A stretch of 64,000 bases of DNA from Coturnix japonica (GCF_001577835.2 NC_029536.1:3782001-3846000); one strand, 5' to 3'. Shown: positions 1 to 13,672, counted from the first letter of the stretch. The notes: generated from the sequence alone by a model not told the origin. A program made the numbers and translations.

Positions 1-3000
1 TCTTAATTCTCTCCACCAAAATCACCCTAAACTTGGACTTGTGGTGTTTTATGCTCATGCACTCCCTCTGCTGGCTCCCTGCAAGCCATTAATTACATTA
101 ATTCTCATAGGATCATAGAGGAAAATGTGCCAGATCACACACAGTCTGAAGATTTATTTGCACACACAAAACAGGTCAGCCTGTACACAGACTTCATACA
201 CAGATTTCAGACAGCTGAGCCATTAGGAAAACACACCTCAAAATCAATTGTGTTCTGAATGTATAAAAAATAAGCCTAAAAACACAATAGAAGCATCACT
301 TTTGTGTTTCAAGACCTCTCAATACCCATTTCTACACCCAAAGAGCCCCCAAAAACCTGCACAGGAATAATGGGAATGCTGGTTGAGGCAAGGTTTGCTG
401 CAGGGCAATCCATTGAGTAAATGCTCACGTGCCAACCTCTGGTGCTCCTCATGTGCATGGAAGGATTTCATGTTTGTACAGAGCAAAGCTACCCTGCAGC
501 CTAATGGTACGAAGCACAATGTTCCTCTGCTCACTAAGAAATCAAGTAACAAGTAGCCTCGAGACATCTCCTCTGAAGCGAAGATGAGCTCAGTGGTACT
601 GACTTTCAGGCCAATAAAAGGATGCTCTGGAAAAAGCCACATATTACTGCAGGCTCAGTGGCCAAGGCTTAATTTATAATCGATATCCTTAGCTTTCAGC
701 CGTGCTGCTATCTGCACAGGAGCGTGCTGATGCAATGTTGTCATCATTGCTAGCATGCAGGGGCTGAGGACATCCAATGAAGCACAGCACTGAGCAATGC
801 TCACCTCCTGCAGCTCCTGAGACCACCTTTAAGATACCAAGAAAGAAGACAAGAAATAGAAGCCTGATGCACATTAGCAACCCAAAATGCAAGGAACTTG
901 TGCTGTCAACTCACCCTGACCCCCTGCTGCAGACATCCAACCTCATACCCCAAACGCAGCCTGGCTCCCCCCAGCCCACATATGCAGAATGGGCCACTGC
1001 TGCTTCCAAAGGCTTTTTCCCCCCCCTGTTGCAACAGGGAAAAAACACGGAGCCTAAAGACAAATGCAGGAAGGGTATGCATTCAAAGTGACAGATTAAA
1101 GGTGGCTGCTAGACGGACACACAAGGAACCTGACTCAGTGATTTTAGCTCCATATGGTGTAAAGGTGGCTGCTGTTCTTTGGGTTTCTCCTTTGATTTTG
1201 GCCCAGTTATGATGATCTTGCACTCACTTTGCTTTTCAAAGCACATGGTAACACCAAGAGAAACTGGAATGAGATGGAGGAGAAAGTATGAGCTGCTTCT
1301 TCAGAGAAACCCTATGGATTCACTTTAAACCATCAGAACCCCAAACTATGTTAAACCCAGCACAGCCGGACAAGTATTTCAAAATGAGTCTAAAGCATAA
1401 GAAGAGACACAGCCTGTTGGAGCCCCAATCTGCAGACAAGAGGGGGAAAATGAATGCTTTCTGTTTAATTCATGGATATTTCAGTAGGTGTTTAGCTAGC
1501 AAAGATAAATATTGTTTAAACTGCCATAGAAATGGGGGAATGAACACAGTCTGCGGCACAACCCATAGTGAATTAATTGACGCTCTATGAGAACATGTGC
1601 AGCTCCCGAAATAGCAAGCTCCCAAAGGCAAGAACTGCATTTTTACATCTTGCACAATCCCAAGCTTCCAGCCGCAGCTTTCGACACATCTGTGTCACCC
1701 TGTTCTGCTTTTATCTAAAAGCATAAGCGAGTTTGAAAGGGATTTTGACTTGAATTTTGAAGCACGACAGGAAGCAGGAGATAACTGAATTGCACACAGG
1801 AACACGCCCTGAAAGGGGTTTGCATCCAGAGCAGCACTCACCAAATACATCACCAGAGTCCTCTTCTCAAAGGCTTTTATCAGGGCTTGGACCAATCCTG
1901 CTGGCTCTGATTCCTCCCACAAGCTTATGTAGCTGTCCTCACCCCACACCTCGATTCAGAAGCAAAGGGCTTTTGGTTTATCCATGCACAACCTTATAAA
2001 CGCATAAGGGCAAAGCCTGAATCGATGTCGTACAATAAAGGCTGCCATGACTAAACACACAGGGAAAAGAACTTCCCTCGGATGCACAGCTCTGTTTACA
2101 CAGAAAGTGGGAACCCCTTTCCAGCCATGCTCACTCACATCCTGTGGAAATGGCTTAAGTTGGCAGCAAAGAGAACAGGCTGAACTGCAGCCCCACAGCC
2201 CTTGGAAGCCCAAAAAAATCAATCGTGTGCTGGGAAAGCACAAGGAACTGAGCATCCCTGACTCCACATGAAGCATTCTTGGGTTTCTCCAGTAGCCAAA
2301 TGGAGATCATTCAATCCCCAGTGACTACCCAGGTTCAAGTGAGCTCCGTTTTTCAAGTTCTATGTGCTGCTGTGGATGAGAATAAAGCAACACACGTGAA
2401 GAAGTGCAATAACACATCTATGCTGCATGATGCTTTTTCACACCCAAGTGCTTTGCAATGAATTTCACTTGCCACTGTGGAATAATTGCTGCTTGGGTGG
2501 AGCCACCTATCAGATAACTATCAGGTGACACAAGGAGAAAAACACATAGACATCTTCACTATGTAAAATCAGCCAGGATTTGTTCAGGCTCTTTGCACTG
2601 AACCCTGAGGGACACAGGAAAGCAGCAGCAGCAGCATCCTCCCTCTGCTCCAGCACAAGTGTAAGGAAAAGGAAGGAGAAATGAGGAATAAAGGGGGAAT
2701 AGCTGTAAGGTTTGGGAGAGACTCACTGCTAACACCTGGCTCAGAGGTTTGGTCTCCAGAAGGGCAAATTCCCTGCACCCAGATTGGAACTGCTGCTGCA
2801 CTGTGCACCAATGGGGCAGTTTGTGAGGACACTGCAGCATCAGCAGCAGTTCAGGGCTTTGCAAGGCCACCTGCAATGCAATGTATTGATCCAGGATGCA
2901 AGCGATGATAGGAGGTGGCTGCTCTGTCATTACACTCAGGCTCCAAATTTAGGTCAGCGACATCTCAGATGTAACGCGTTTTAAACAGATTCACAGCCCT

Positions 3001-3971
3001 GTAGTATAAAGGAGAAGACTTCTCCCAAGATCAAAGCTATCTGTCCACACACATAGTTACAACTCTTCCGCCAAAGCTCTTATAAGTCTCACTAACAAGA
3101 ATTAAATCCATTCAAATACAAATGACATCCCCAGCACTCAGTGGGTTATCATCCAAACACAAACCAGCCCTATGTTACACCACACCACAGACGCATTTCA
3201 GCTGAAACAAGGCTTTCCCCAACTTCTCTTTCATTCTGCCTCTCAACACGAATTAAGTTGGGCTCACACTGAGGCTCACACAGCTTCTAGAAACGCAAAG
3301 CTTGAACTCTGAAGCTTGAAGCAGGGCTCTTCCCTTACAGGAACACAGGGATGCAGTGAGCAAGAAGAGCCGTTCCAACAGCAGGAGCGAGACAATGGGG
3401 AGCGATGGAGAGCTGATGGATGTGGAGCTGATGGATGTGGAGCTGATGGATGTGCTGCCCAACACAGGGCTGCCTCTATGGAAGGAGCTCGGAACACAAC
3501 ACATACAGGCCACAAAGCGATGTGTGAGCTGCTCAGTACAGCAATTCAAGGTTGTTTATTGCACTGGGAGCCCAGCTGAGCCTCACCTTTGTGTTGGCAC
3601 CAATAAACCTCAGTGTCTCTCAGTGGGTAAGGAACAACACTGTACAACTCAGCATCACCAGATCGTCGTTTTAAGGGGGAAATACAGGGTGTGGACCCCC
3701 AAAGGAGCCCCCCAACAACGAGGGGCTGAGGATGGACATCTTAACAACCCGACAAATGGAGGCTGTGCCCTAAATATCCCCCCCTAAATAAAGGGCCGGG
3801 CTTCAGCCCCACACCGAACCCTCACAGAGGGGTCCGGCCTCACACGGGACCCTCCCAAGGTCCGGCCGTACACGGGGCCCTCATGCTCGGCCAACACCCC
3901 CCGCAGGGCCCGGCCCGCCCCGAGGGGCCGCTCCCTGAGGAGGAGCCGATCCCGCCCTGCTCGCTGCTCAC
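1..3971 (-). other. FBXO42: Probable FBXO42 intron 1, no coding exon seen
   Basis: I see no exon with recognisable protein similarity on either strand. The longest open frames are short, overlap each other on opposite strands and look random. In human, FBXO42 starts just to the left of SZRD1 and is read away from it, with a non-coding first exon and a long first intron, so this stretch is most simply that intron on the minus strand. The only repeat I noticed is a three-copy 15-base minisatellite near 3410. This is inference from gene order, not from coding sequence. Confidence 0.45.
3410..3454. repeat. 15-base minisatellite, 3 copies
   Basis: Three perfect head-to-tail copies of GAGCTGATGGATGTG. 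Because 15 is a multiple of three the repeat stays open in all frames, which explains the repetitive peptides predicted here. No function is apparent. Confidence 0.85.
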
Positions 3972-4130
3972 CTGCTGGGCCGGCCCGAGCCGAACCCTCA
4001 CGGCAGCCGGTACCGGAACCGCCGCGTCGCCCGGGTGACGGCTCGCACCGGCGCCGCCATCTTCCCTCAGCGCCGCGGCAGCCGCCGCTCTGGCCGCGGC
4101 GGGGAGGACACTGCGCATGCGCCACCCGTC
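3972..4130 (-). other. FBXO42: Candidate FBXO42 non-coding exon 1 (5'UTR)
   Basis: On the minus strand the GC-rich sequence runs into a consensus splice donor, CAGCAG|GTGAGC, with the exon ending at 3972. It lies head-to-head with SZRD1, as FBXO42 does in human, where the two genes share a promoter. The transcription start is not defined by the sequence; 4130 is a rough upper edge set by the NRF1 and E-box motifs just beyond it. An open frame runs across this exon, but it has no recognisable similarity and probably reflects GC richness. Only the donor and the position support the call. Confidence 0.45.
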
Positions 4131-4611
4131 CCTACGTCACGTGACTACGGATTTGGGCGGGGCGAATGGTCACGTGGGCGCGGCGCCATGTTGGGAAGGT
4201 CAAACCGCACGGTTGCTATGTTGAGTGTATTTCAAGGGGGCATATGGGCCGCCATGTTGGGAGGGGAGGCAGGGCGAGGCCGCCATGTTGGAGAGGAGGG
4301 CAGCTGTGGGGGGGGGCAGGGCGGCTCTGGGCAAGGCCTGGCAGAGCAGCAGCTTCAGTTTCCCTTGGGAAAGAGGCAGAGAACAGCCTGAAGATACTCC
4401 CTTTCCTCCCATCCTCATGCAGCTCCACGTTTCCTATGCGACCCATATAGGCCTGTCCCCACTCAGGCTTTCTAGCGAGCCTTTAGCAGCTTTGTGTTGA
4501 AGCTATCCCTCCTGCAGAGGTACTGGGAGGTAAACCCTGCTAAAACTTGCTTTCCTGCTCCGCCCAGTGTGTTACGGGTGTGTTATACCCGTGTTATATC
4601 GCCGGTCCTCC

Positions 4612-4630
4612 CGCCGCTAGGGGGCGCTAG
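4612..4630 (+). promoter_or_regulatory. CTCF-type motif, forward
   Basis: The sequence CCGCTAGGGGGCGCTAG fits the CTCF core consensus (CCASYAGRGGGCRS, read forward) with very few mismatches. It sits in the shared FBXO42/SZRD1 promoter. Occupancy is not shown by sequence. Confidence 0.6.
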
Positions 4631-4803
4631 CGCGCCGCCCTCCCCTCCGCATGCCCTCCCCGCCGCACGTGGCTCCCCGCAGCCGCCCACCACGCATGCG
4701 CAGCGCCTCACCGTCCCCTAGGCCGCAGGCGCACGGAGGAAGGGGGTGGGGCGCGCATGCGCGGGCCGCGGGCTGGAGGCGGCGGCGGCGGAGGGGAATT
4801 AAA

Positions 4804-7800
4804 ATGGAAGATGAGGAGGTGGCCGAGAGCTGGGAGGAGGCGGCCGACAGCGGGGTGAGGGCGGACCACGGGCTGCTGAGGGGGGAGAGGGGGCGAGGAG
4901 GGACGAGTGGGGGGCGGCACGGCGGCTTGTGAGGAGGCAGATGACCGGGAGCGGCCGGTAGGCCTCTTAAAGGGGCCGCGGCCTGTACGGTGCGGGGCTG
5001 TGGTAGGGCTGTACCGCGGTATCTAGGCCCGGTGGGGGGGTGAGGCCGCTGTTGTCTCAGCTCTCTTGGGGCTGTTAATGGGCCTGGGGCTGTTAATAGG
5101 GCCCTGTGTGTGTTAAGGAGCTCAAGGCCCCTCCTGGGCAGCCCCCTGCCTCCGTTAGGCCGCGTTGCTGCTTGTGTTTGAGTAGCCTCATATTCAGAGG
5201 CTGCTGATCGTTTCTACACCCTTCCCTTGTGTAATAAAACCGGTAACTTTAACCGCAGATGGTGAGGAGGGGGTTCGTTACCCCGTAGCATGGGAAAGAG
5301 AATTGTATTTGCAGTGTGAGCTGATGTTTGTAGGGTGTTTTGTGGGCTCATTGACGCTCAGAGGGCAGAAGGACACTGTAACAATTGGCTCTGCAGCAAG
5401 AGGGCAGCTTGGCTCTGGTCAGTGGCTGCTGCAGGAGTTGGGTTACAGCTGGGGAACAGGGTAGGGGTAAAATAGAAGCTGTAATCCAATGCCCTCACCT
5501 ATGAGGTGCCAAGGAGGGCTGGCACTGCTGCTAGCACCGTGATCCTGTGATAACAGGGAACCTCGTACAGGATGGTGGAGTTAATTCAAGTGCTCGTTAA
5601 ATTATTTCATGAAGAGACGTCGCTTGTGGCTGGGAGCTGATAATAGCTGAGGCCTAAAGTAATGGTTTAAAATTGCAGGGCTGCTCAAATCCCAGGCACC
5701 AGTTGTCTGTCTTGTTTGTCTTCACAGCTTGTACCTTTTGGGATTCTTTCAAAACCCATAGAAGGGAAATCTCCTGTCCTTTCTGAAGCCCCTTTCCAGC
5801 AAGTCCAAGCTGCAGAGACGTTTCACTTGTGCTACTCAGTGGGAAGCAGACAGATTTCTCTAGGAGCTGACACTGCACTTGCAGCTGCTTTTGCAGTTGT
5901 CCAGGCTTTGGATGCCTGTAAAAGCACTCAGAGCAAGGAGAAAACTGAGCTGTCTCCAGCAGGAGTTATTATTGTGCAAGAGAAGAGATGGAAGCTGTCT
6001 TCTAGCAGCAGAGATATTTTAGAAAGGTCATGCTGCAGCCTGCAGAAAGGAGGCTCTGACACACTGCAGGATGTTAAAGCTGGGATGGAGCTGTGGGAAG
6101 GTGGATCTGCTCTCTCCTGCCTTTCTGCTTGAAGCAAGTGGGAGCTGCTGGGGGCAGTCTGGGTCACTACAGCAACTATTGCTGCCAGAGGCAGATTCTG
6201 AAAGGGGAACAGCGCAGGAAGGGGAGCAGACAGCGTGACTGACATCAGCTGTTAACAGCTGAAATATATTTGAGGCACACCTGCTTTTCTTGGTGACAAA
6301 TCTGCTGCAGGGAGCAGGCTTGAGATCCGCTGCCTTAATTGGGTGGGTTTTGTATTGAAAGCATGAGTGCAAACACTTTGTGCTGGGAGAGCTTCTAAAT
6401 TGTGTTGCCACTTTAATCATTGTGTTGTTTTAGTTTTAAGGGGTTTGCTTTGGTTTCTTTCACCTGTATCTTAACAGGGTCTGAGACCAAGCCTAACTTA
6501 GAGGTATGATAGCCCTGGTTCAGAGGGGTAAGCAATGAAACATTAAAGATAAAAACTATCATGCCAAGGAGCAGCTTTAAATATATTCTGAACACAGTTG
6601 TGAATCTGACTAGTTATTCTTCAGACCTTTCAGCACTTAAATGAGGAAATAAGAGAAATGTAGCCAAGGGAGATCCATGAGTCTGGGTATGTAGTTTTCT
6701 GCTAAGCCACCGGAGGGTGTTCTATGGAACAGAAAGGATGATGAGATACTTAATGCTCATCATTCCCTTAGTTTGTTGAAGGGATGCTGGTGCCCCTTGA
6801 AAGGGGCAAAGCTAAAATACCTGATACAGCTTGTCTTTTGGACTCGGTCAGTCAAAGTAGCTATACAAAAGATAGTTGATTTTCTTAATGCAGCTTCTGT
6901 TTGTCTTCTAGTTCTGTGTCATCAGAATTACCCAGTGCTTGCCAGCTCAAGGAGCAGCTCGCTTGGTATGTGGCGCCCTGAGTGACCATACATTAAGCAG
7001 AAACCTTTGCTCCTTTAGCTTCATCTACCCCAGGAATTTCACAGGCGTGGGGGATGTTACATGTGAGTTCTTTGTACTGAGATGATGCAGCAGAACTTTG
7101 TGGGGCCAGCAGATCTGACTAACAACGCTTCAGATGGGAAGCAATACTCCCAAACTGGAGTTAAAACCCCATGCCTAGGGGTTACATTGAGCTGGAGGTG
7201 TGTGTAGGTATGGGGATCATCTGGTGTTGCTGTGCTTCAGGAGGGCCTGATGCTTGCAGAGCTCCTTTCTGCCTTCTCTGCATGGGTTGATGTGCAGGTG
7301 GTAGGTGGGAGGAGGCTGTGCTTCCTGCTTTGGATTTCACCCTTCAGCAGAAGCAGGTGAATCATTGGTTGCAAAGGGCTGCAGCTGGATTTTGGCTGGT
7401 GTTTCTTCTGTTGGTAAACATGATCAAAGTACACAGAAGTCAAAAGGGAAGTATTTTGGAGCATAATGTTGTGACTTCCAGCTTGTGTAGCCTGCTAACT
7501 AACTCCTTGTGTGATCAGAGGACGAGTCAGCAGGGTTTTAGCACGCTTTCTTTCCAGGTTAGGGCTGTGCCTTGGGGAAAAGCCCTGAGGATAACTGATG
7601 TTTTCTGCTGCCGGGAGGAAGCACCGTGAATGGGGACAGGCTCGCTGTGATTTCTGTGAAACATTTACCAAATATTTGCTTTAGGTTATTTGGAATTGGT
7701 CAAAACTCTTGAAATTAGGAAACAAAACTTGATGTTCCTGCTGCTCAGCGTTGCCCAAGCAGTGACTGTTTGATAAGAAGAGAGCTTTTTGGCTAGAAAC

Positions 7801-10800
7801 AAACAAGCCCTGTACGTCATAAAGCCAGCATCTGCCATAGGATGATGATGTGAGACAGCATCACCTGGTAGCAGTCTCTGTTTGCTGCCAGTTTCAGCAG
7901 CATGACCTTGGTGAGCATCTGCCTGTTCCACTGACCCATGAAGGTGGGAGGGGGGGGAGAAGAAACTGTAGTGTTCTTCAATGCTTCCCCCGTCTTCTGT
8001 CTGCCTGGCTGAGGTGGGAACCCTTGCCAGGCTTAGCTACCTATGGAAGATACAGATGCCACACAGCTAAAAGCATCCGCAGCTTTCTTGGCATCACATT
8101 GGGTACAGTGCACTGCCAGGGTTACTGTAAGCAGAGTAACTTGGCAAATTAATTAATGGAGCAGTCTGAGTCCTACTAGCCTCAGGAATTGGAATGTTCT
8201 AGTAATTAACAAAAGATTTATATATCTTCAGAGGAAAGAAATGAGTAGCTAGCAAGAAGTCAGTTTGCTACATGGGGATTATCTGCTCCTGCTCTCACTT
8301 GGTGATGTTTTCTGGGTACCCAGTGGTGCCTGTGCTCAGTGGATGAGGCTCCCACTGCACTGATGTGGGAGGATGCAGCTCGGACTCATTCCCTCTTTCA
8401 GGGTTTGATCTCACACTCGGTTGCTTGGCGAGGTATCAGGTTGTATTCAGAAGTGTTCTCAGCAAATACATCAAAGAGTGTGGTTAATGTTTTTCCAGAG
8501 CTGTGTATATGAAATGTTATCAGCTTTTGAAGGGAGTGCAGCTTCCTTTATCAGTGGCAGTTCTCAGTTCCACTGTGGCCTCCTTGGTGAGCATCTCCTC
8601 TGGGTTTCTGTAAAGTAACTGGATTTTGGAGGCAGAGGGGAGAAATGCTGCTGGTATAAAGGATTTGTAGGTTGCTTGTGCCTCACTACAAATGATGGTT
8701 CTATGAGTCTAAGTAGGTTTCTTTGCAGTCCTCACCTAATTGCTTTCCAGTAGGCACACAGTGATCCTCGCATGCATTGCTGTTGTGTTGGGTTTGTTTT
8801 ATCTGGGGTGGAAAGTTAGTTGTGATGGGACTGGAGTTCAGCTTCCATTACGTCCTCATCTACAAATGCAGCTTAAATGTCAAAGAACAGTGTCTTCTTC
8901 ACGCTGTCTGCTGGGTCCCTTTTAGAATCTAGACATAATAGCACTAAAAATAGTTTGTTGAGATTCTCTGCTAATCTTACAGAAGGCTGTTTATAAAGCA
9001 AGGGAGCATGGACGATGCTTAACTTTTGATTATAAATATGCTTGTTTGGGGAATGAAAGCAAGGATTCTTAATGCATTCACACCATCCGAAGATTAATAA
9101 CTGGTTCTGTACAGCATAACCTGCCCAGCTCCTGTGCAGCTTGGTGTCCTTGAGTGCCATGTGGGCTCACCCCTCCTCTGAGTGCATGCCTTTTGCTTGT
9201 TGTATTGCTTCTGGCACTTGTGCCATAAGTCAGGTCCTAATTTTATCTTGTTATCCACAGCTCGATGGCAAGGCAACTTGAGAGAGAGCAGTGCAAACAG
9301 GATGACATCAGCAAGCAAACAGATCTGCTGTTTGTGCTTCTTGAGCCTGTGGCTGTGTGCAGTATGACCCCTGTTGTGAGCTGCCAACTGTGTCTCTTCA
9401 TAATGCTTTGGGTCGCTCTGGTGATCAAGGGCTGCCTATTTGAGTTGATAATGCTTTTCAGTTTTGAACTCCTTCATACCTATAATATCACAGGATCATT
9501 ATGGTTGGAAAAGACGTTTAAGTTCGAGTCCGACTGTCAGCTCATTGCCTCCATACCTACTAAAATGTAATTCTCTTAAGCATCAGGAGTTTGCAGTGAT
9601 GTGGCTTCTGCTTAGGAAAATACAGCATCAATCTCATATTACAGCTGCCAGAGGAGTGAGGCAGCAGAAGTGCCAAGCACTGGATAGTGAAAATCTGGGT
9701 GAAGGGCTCATATAAGGTGTATTTATGGTAGGTTTTGAAGGATTCCATGGTATACTCTTACATGTGCTAGATAAATTAAAGGTAGGTTTCTTTCTAGCTG
9801 TAGATTCTGGCAGCAGAGAATGTAGACAGAACGTCCCTGTTGCGTGAGAGGTTGAAGAGCTGCCCAGCAGCACTCAGTCACTGTGATGGGAACATTAATC
9901 AGAGTGTTTTTCAGGTGATGGGGTTGAAGTGACGCTTTGCAATTACAGGATCCGGCCATCTGAGGTGAAGAACGTGATGTGAACCTCAGGACTGACTCAC
10001 AGAGCCTACAGGAATGCAGAAACATAGCTGGGAAGGGAAGAGAGGAGAGCAGAACTGGATCTTCCTTATGTCTCAATGCACCATAGGCAGTGGTTGAGGG
10101 TTGACATCCTGGTTCTGATCTCTGTACTTGCTGTATGGCATTGGAAAAAAATCTTCCATGTGGTATGAATGAGGTCGAGATGCTTGTGAGTTTGCACCCT
10201 ACACCCCTCACCAACATGTGAGGTATTTATGAAGGGGTATTTAAAGAAGCTTCATTCCAGACAGCCCTGGAGGGGTACAGCCAAATATTCTATAGTAGGA
10301 TGTAACCTCTCCTGGTGGAGGGTAGACAGATGAGCTAACCCCCTGGCCTTGGTTTGGCTGTCATTGTTTATTGCTAGCTGCTCTAAATCACTTCCATCCT
10401 TGGCCAGGATATCCGCTTCCCTGCTGCCTTCCTGGCTGGCCATTCCTCCATCCATGTGGGCAGGATCCATCCTCCTGAGCAATGTTGAGGTGGGATTTTT
10501 CTCTGAAGTTTGTGTTTTCTTGAAAGGGAAGGAAACAACTCAGAACTGTGTTTTTCTACATGGTGGTTGCTGTGGGCTGCATGACCATGAGTAAGCACCA
10601 CACTTAGGTGGTGTGTCATGGCTTGCATTCATTCCTTGTTCACTGGGGAGTAACTGCAAAGAAGTGCAGGGGTGAGGATGTGGGGCAGTGCAGCTCCTTA
10701 CCAGGCTGTTCATGCTTCTTGACAGCAGGGCAGGCTCTGCTGGCAGCAGGTTTGTTGTGTAGTTAAACAAACTGACCTGCATCCTGCCAGGAGCTTGACC

Positions 10801-13672
10801 TTTCCTGCAGCATTACCACTTATCAGATGGTGAAACTGGGACACTCCCAGGTACTTTTTCCCCCCCCCTCTTCACTGACAGTTAAATAAAACACACTGCT
10901 GTTTTAGAAGCTGTTTTATACAGTCTGCAATCATGGGGACCTAAAGGGAATGGTGAGGTGCATCTTGCTGGGATGGGTTATTTAGAGACTGGATGGGCTG
11001 AGAGCTTTCTTCTGTTTAGCCAGGTTTCTTTGTGTCATTGTTCCAAGTGCAAAACAAACACCTTTGGTGCAACCTTTTGACAGAGGTCAGCAAGCTTAAA
11101 GCCACACTGTTGACTCTCAGGGTAATGAAGATGTCTTTCCGTGTGTTGATTGACTTGGCAGCTCTGTTGCAAAAGCAAAGGAGAAGCATAGGAGGAAAAA
11201 GCATGGTTGGTTAGTGCAGCTTGGTGAGTGTCTGGGTGTGGGTTGGGCAGGGCAGGGATGTTTTGGTGAAGGCGGGTTCTTGCAGCAAGCAGCAGGAATG
11301 CAGACCTGCTGGCTAGTCTTAGGGATGGCTGCAGGCTCCATGTCTGTGTTGCTGTGTGTTGTCCCAGCTGCTGCTTCTGAGGGTTCTCTGGCAGGGAGGT
11401 TTAGTGCCAGTGTCTGCTCCATCACGGTGCATCTTGCTGAATGTTTCTGGGGCTTTTTTCTGCCCATAAGAAAGCTTTCTTAGCAGCTGAAGTTCTGAGA
11501 ATGAAAACTGCTTTCCAGGGGAGATGAATGCCTCACAGCTGCCCTTCCACCCTGCTTTGCAACTTCGGCCTGCTGTAGGTGTATTCATGGGTACAGTGAA
11601 TGTAGTGGTTTTTGCTTTCCTCTGCCTCTTGGTTAGTAGCTCATGCTCAGGTTGTAAGGTGTCCCATCTCTGCCTTTCACAGTGAAGCATCACTGTATCA
11701 AAGAGGGAAACAGAAGGTGTTCACAGACAGATTCATACTTTGATCTCAAAGATGAGCCTTAATGTGTCTTATTTCTTCTTCCTTCCTCTATAGGAAATAG
11801 ACAGACGGTTGGAAAAGAAGCTGAAGATCACACAGAAGGAAAGGTAACTGCTGCACGATGTCAGCGTTGGGAAATGGCATCTGTAGCTGTGCCACCAGGG
11901 GGCCCCTCTGATCCATAGCAGAGTAATGGAAAGGTTCTTGGGGGTGATTTTATTACAGAGCTGGGTCTCCCAGACTGGCTGTAGCTCCAGCTGTGATGAA
12001 GCCATTTAAGAAAAATACACTCATAGGAAGAAATGAGTGAGTCAGGTAATCGCAGTGCCTAGCCTAAATTGGCTCACCTTGTCTTGCATCAGTAAGACTT
12101 AACTTTCCTGCTTGTTTGGGTTGGAGTGGGGGTGTCTTTGTTATTACCACCTAGCACAGGTATTTCTAATCACTTCTGATGCATCTTTTTGTTTGTTTCC
12201 TTCTGATTGTTAGCACACCACTTAAAGCCATGGTGTTTAGGGATTCCCACACCCACACAGAAAAGGGTCAGTGGGAATTGAGACAGGCTGGGACCAAGGC
12301 TGGCTCTAAGACCTGCCAAGGAGTGGAATTAAAAGTGCTTGCACCGATATCTTTGAAGATATGTAAACACTTTCTTTTGGAAAATCTTTGAATCAAATCA
12401 AAAGTGAAGTTATCGCTGCTCAGTGTCTCCTTTGTTTGAGTTTCAAGATGTTGACTGCAGCAGAGGTTGGTGTTTTCTGTCCTTTGCTGAGCTAATTTGC
12501 AAACCTGCCTGCCTCTAGTTTAGGGTTACAAATACAACGAGGTCTCTAATTCTTACAGGCTGCCTCTTAGTCATGGGAATGATGTTTGACTGGGAGGAAT
12601 CCACAAACAGAATTAAAAGCAAAGCATGCTTGTGGTAAAAAACAAGCACTGATGAAATGTTGTGTGTTTGTTTGTTGCTTTTTTTTTTCTTTCTTAAGCA
12701 GTCGAAAATCCAAATCTCCTCCTAAAGTGCCGATCGTGATTCAGGACGACAGCGTCCCTTCAGGTCCACCCCCACAGATCCGGATCCTAAAGCGACCGGC
12801 CACCAACGGTGTTCTCAGCAACCCCAACTCCACCACCAGACCCGCGTTCCCTGTGAAGTCCCTGGCACAGAGGGAGGCAGAATACGCCGAGGCCAGGAAA
12901 CGAATACTGGGCAGCGCCAGCCCCGAAGAGGAGCAGGAGAAACCCATTCTAGATAGGTGAGAGCAGACTTGGCACTGGGGACAGGAAAGTGACGTCTTTG
13001 TGCATGCTCTGTGCAAATACTTTCCAAGCAGGGGAAAGAGGAGAAGTGCTCCTTGTAGTGTTAAACGAGGCCAGCCAAGGAGAAAGGAGCATTTTGTTAG
13101 TAAACAGCAACATACGGTTCAGATTTTTGGCAGCTAAAGAAAGTGCTTGTGCCTAATAAGGCAATAAAGATTATCTTAAATCCTTGAGAGCAAGCTGAGT
13201 CTATAGAGAGGAGTGCAAGCAACCAGAATTACTTTGACATGACATAAAACCTCAGCAAAGACGAGACTTGAAGGAGCTGCTGTCATCATATAGGGAAGTT
13301 GAAAGGAAGCACTCTGAAATGGGTACAGGTTGTTTAAGGTCTTTCCTTTGTAGCTGTAGTGTTGGTCTTAGCCATTTGGGAACAAGACTTTGAAAACTTC
13401 AGGAAAGAAATGAAGTGTCAGTTTATTTTTAGTTACTCCGAAGGAGAAATGCAGCAGGTCTGTGACAATTGTCCTGCAGCTTTCCATCAAAGCAAGTACA
13501 GGAGTATCTGAAGGCATACACGTTACATTCCACAGATATAGTGCATCATCCTCTCCTTTCTCCTTACAGGCCAACAAGGATCTCCCAACCGGAGGACATC
13601 AGACAGCCCAATAATGTGATTAGGCAGCCCCTGGGCCCCGATGGTTCACAAGGCTTCAAACAACGCAGATAA
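4804..13672 (+). CDS. SZRD1: SUZ RNA-binding domain-containing protein 1 (SZRD1)
   Basis: Coding exons 4804-4854, 11794-11843, 12702-12956 and 13570-13672 join in phase to 152 amino acids, the same length as human SZRD1. The start [17 protein letters not shown] lies in exon 1 with an AAAATGG context. The SUZ domain covers about residues 42-107 (basic segment KSKSPPKVP, then [18 protein letters not shown]), and the SUZ-C tail about 111-152, ending [15 protein letters not shown] domains are known RNA-contacting segments in R3H and other RNA-associated proteins; the molecular role of SZRD1 itself is poorly defined. Intron 1 (about 6.9 kb) is much larger than the others and holds a CR1 remnant. 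The donors read GTGAGG, GTAACT and GTGAGA with ordinary AG acceptors. The gene is divergent from FBXO42 and shares its CpG-island promoter. The call is secure because all four exons match the human protein almost residue for residue. Confidence 0.97.
9487..9565 (-). mobile_element. CR1 LINE 3' fragment
   Basis: Contains the CR1 tail signature in reverse orientation: cacaggatcattatggttgg followed by an 'aaaagac...' block and the 'catacctactaaa' segment. It is a short, diverged 5'-truncated copy in SZRD1 intron 1. No target-site duplication was evident. Confidence 0.7.
11892..11906 (+). promoter_or_regulatory. CTCF-type motif in SZRD1 intron 2
   Basis: CCACCAGGGGGCCCC matches the CTCF core except at the 3' flank. 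It lies about 50 bases downstream of exon 2, in the same (forward) orientation as the motifs at 4612 and 16632. Motif evidence only. Confidence 0.4.

Larger units (their letters stand above)
3970..4803. promoter_or_regulatory. Bidirectional CpG-island promoter FBXO42/SZRD1
   Basis: GC-rich, CpG-dense interval between two genes that point away from each other. Visible motifs: three NRF1-type palindromes around GCGCATGCGC (4112-4122, near 4690-4698, 4753-4762); a perfect GTCACGTGAC E-box palindrome at 4136-4145 and a second CACGTG at 4171-4176; three copies of GCCATGTTGG (YY1-type) starting near 4185, 4251 and 4282, all in one orientation; and a CTCF-type core at 4612-4630. There is no TATA box close to the SZRD1 start codon. 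Binding is inferred from motif match only. Confidence 0.8.

Noticed and set aside
3784-4125. 113-residue Arg/Gly-rich frame at the FBXO42 5' end
   Set aside because: Typical CpG-island translation; FBXO42 exon 1 is non-coding in mammals and a splice donor interrupts the frame at 3972.
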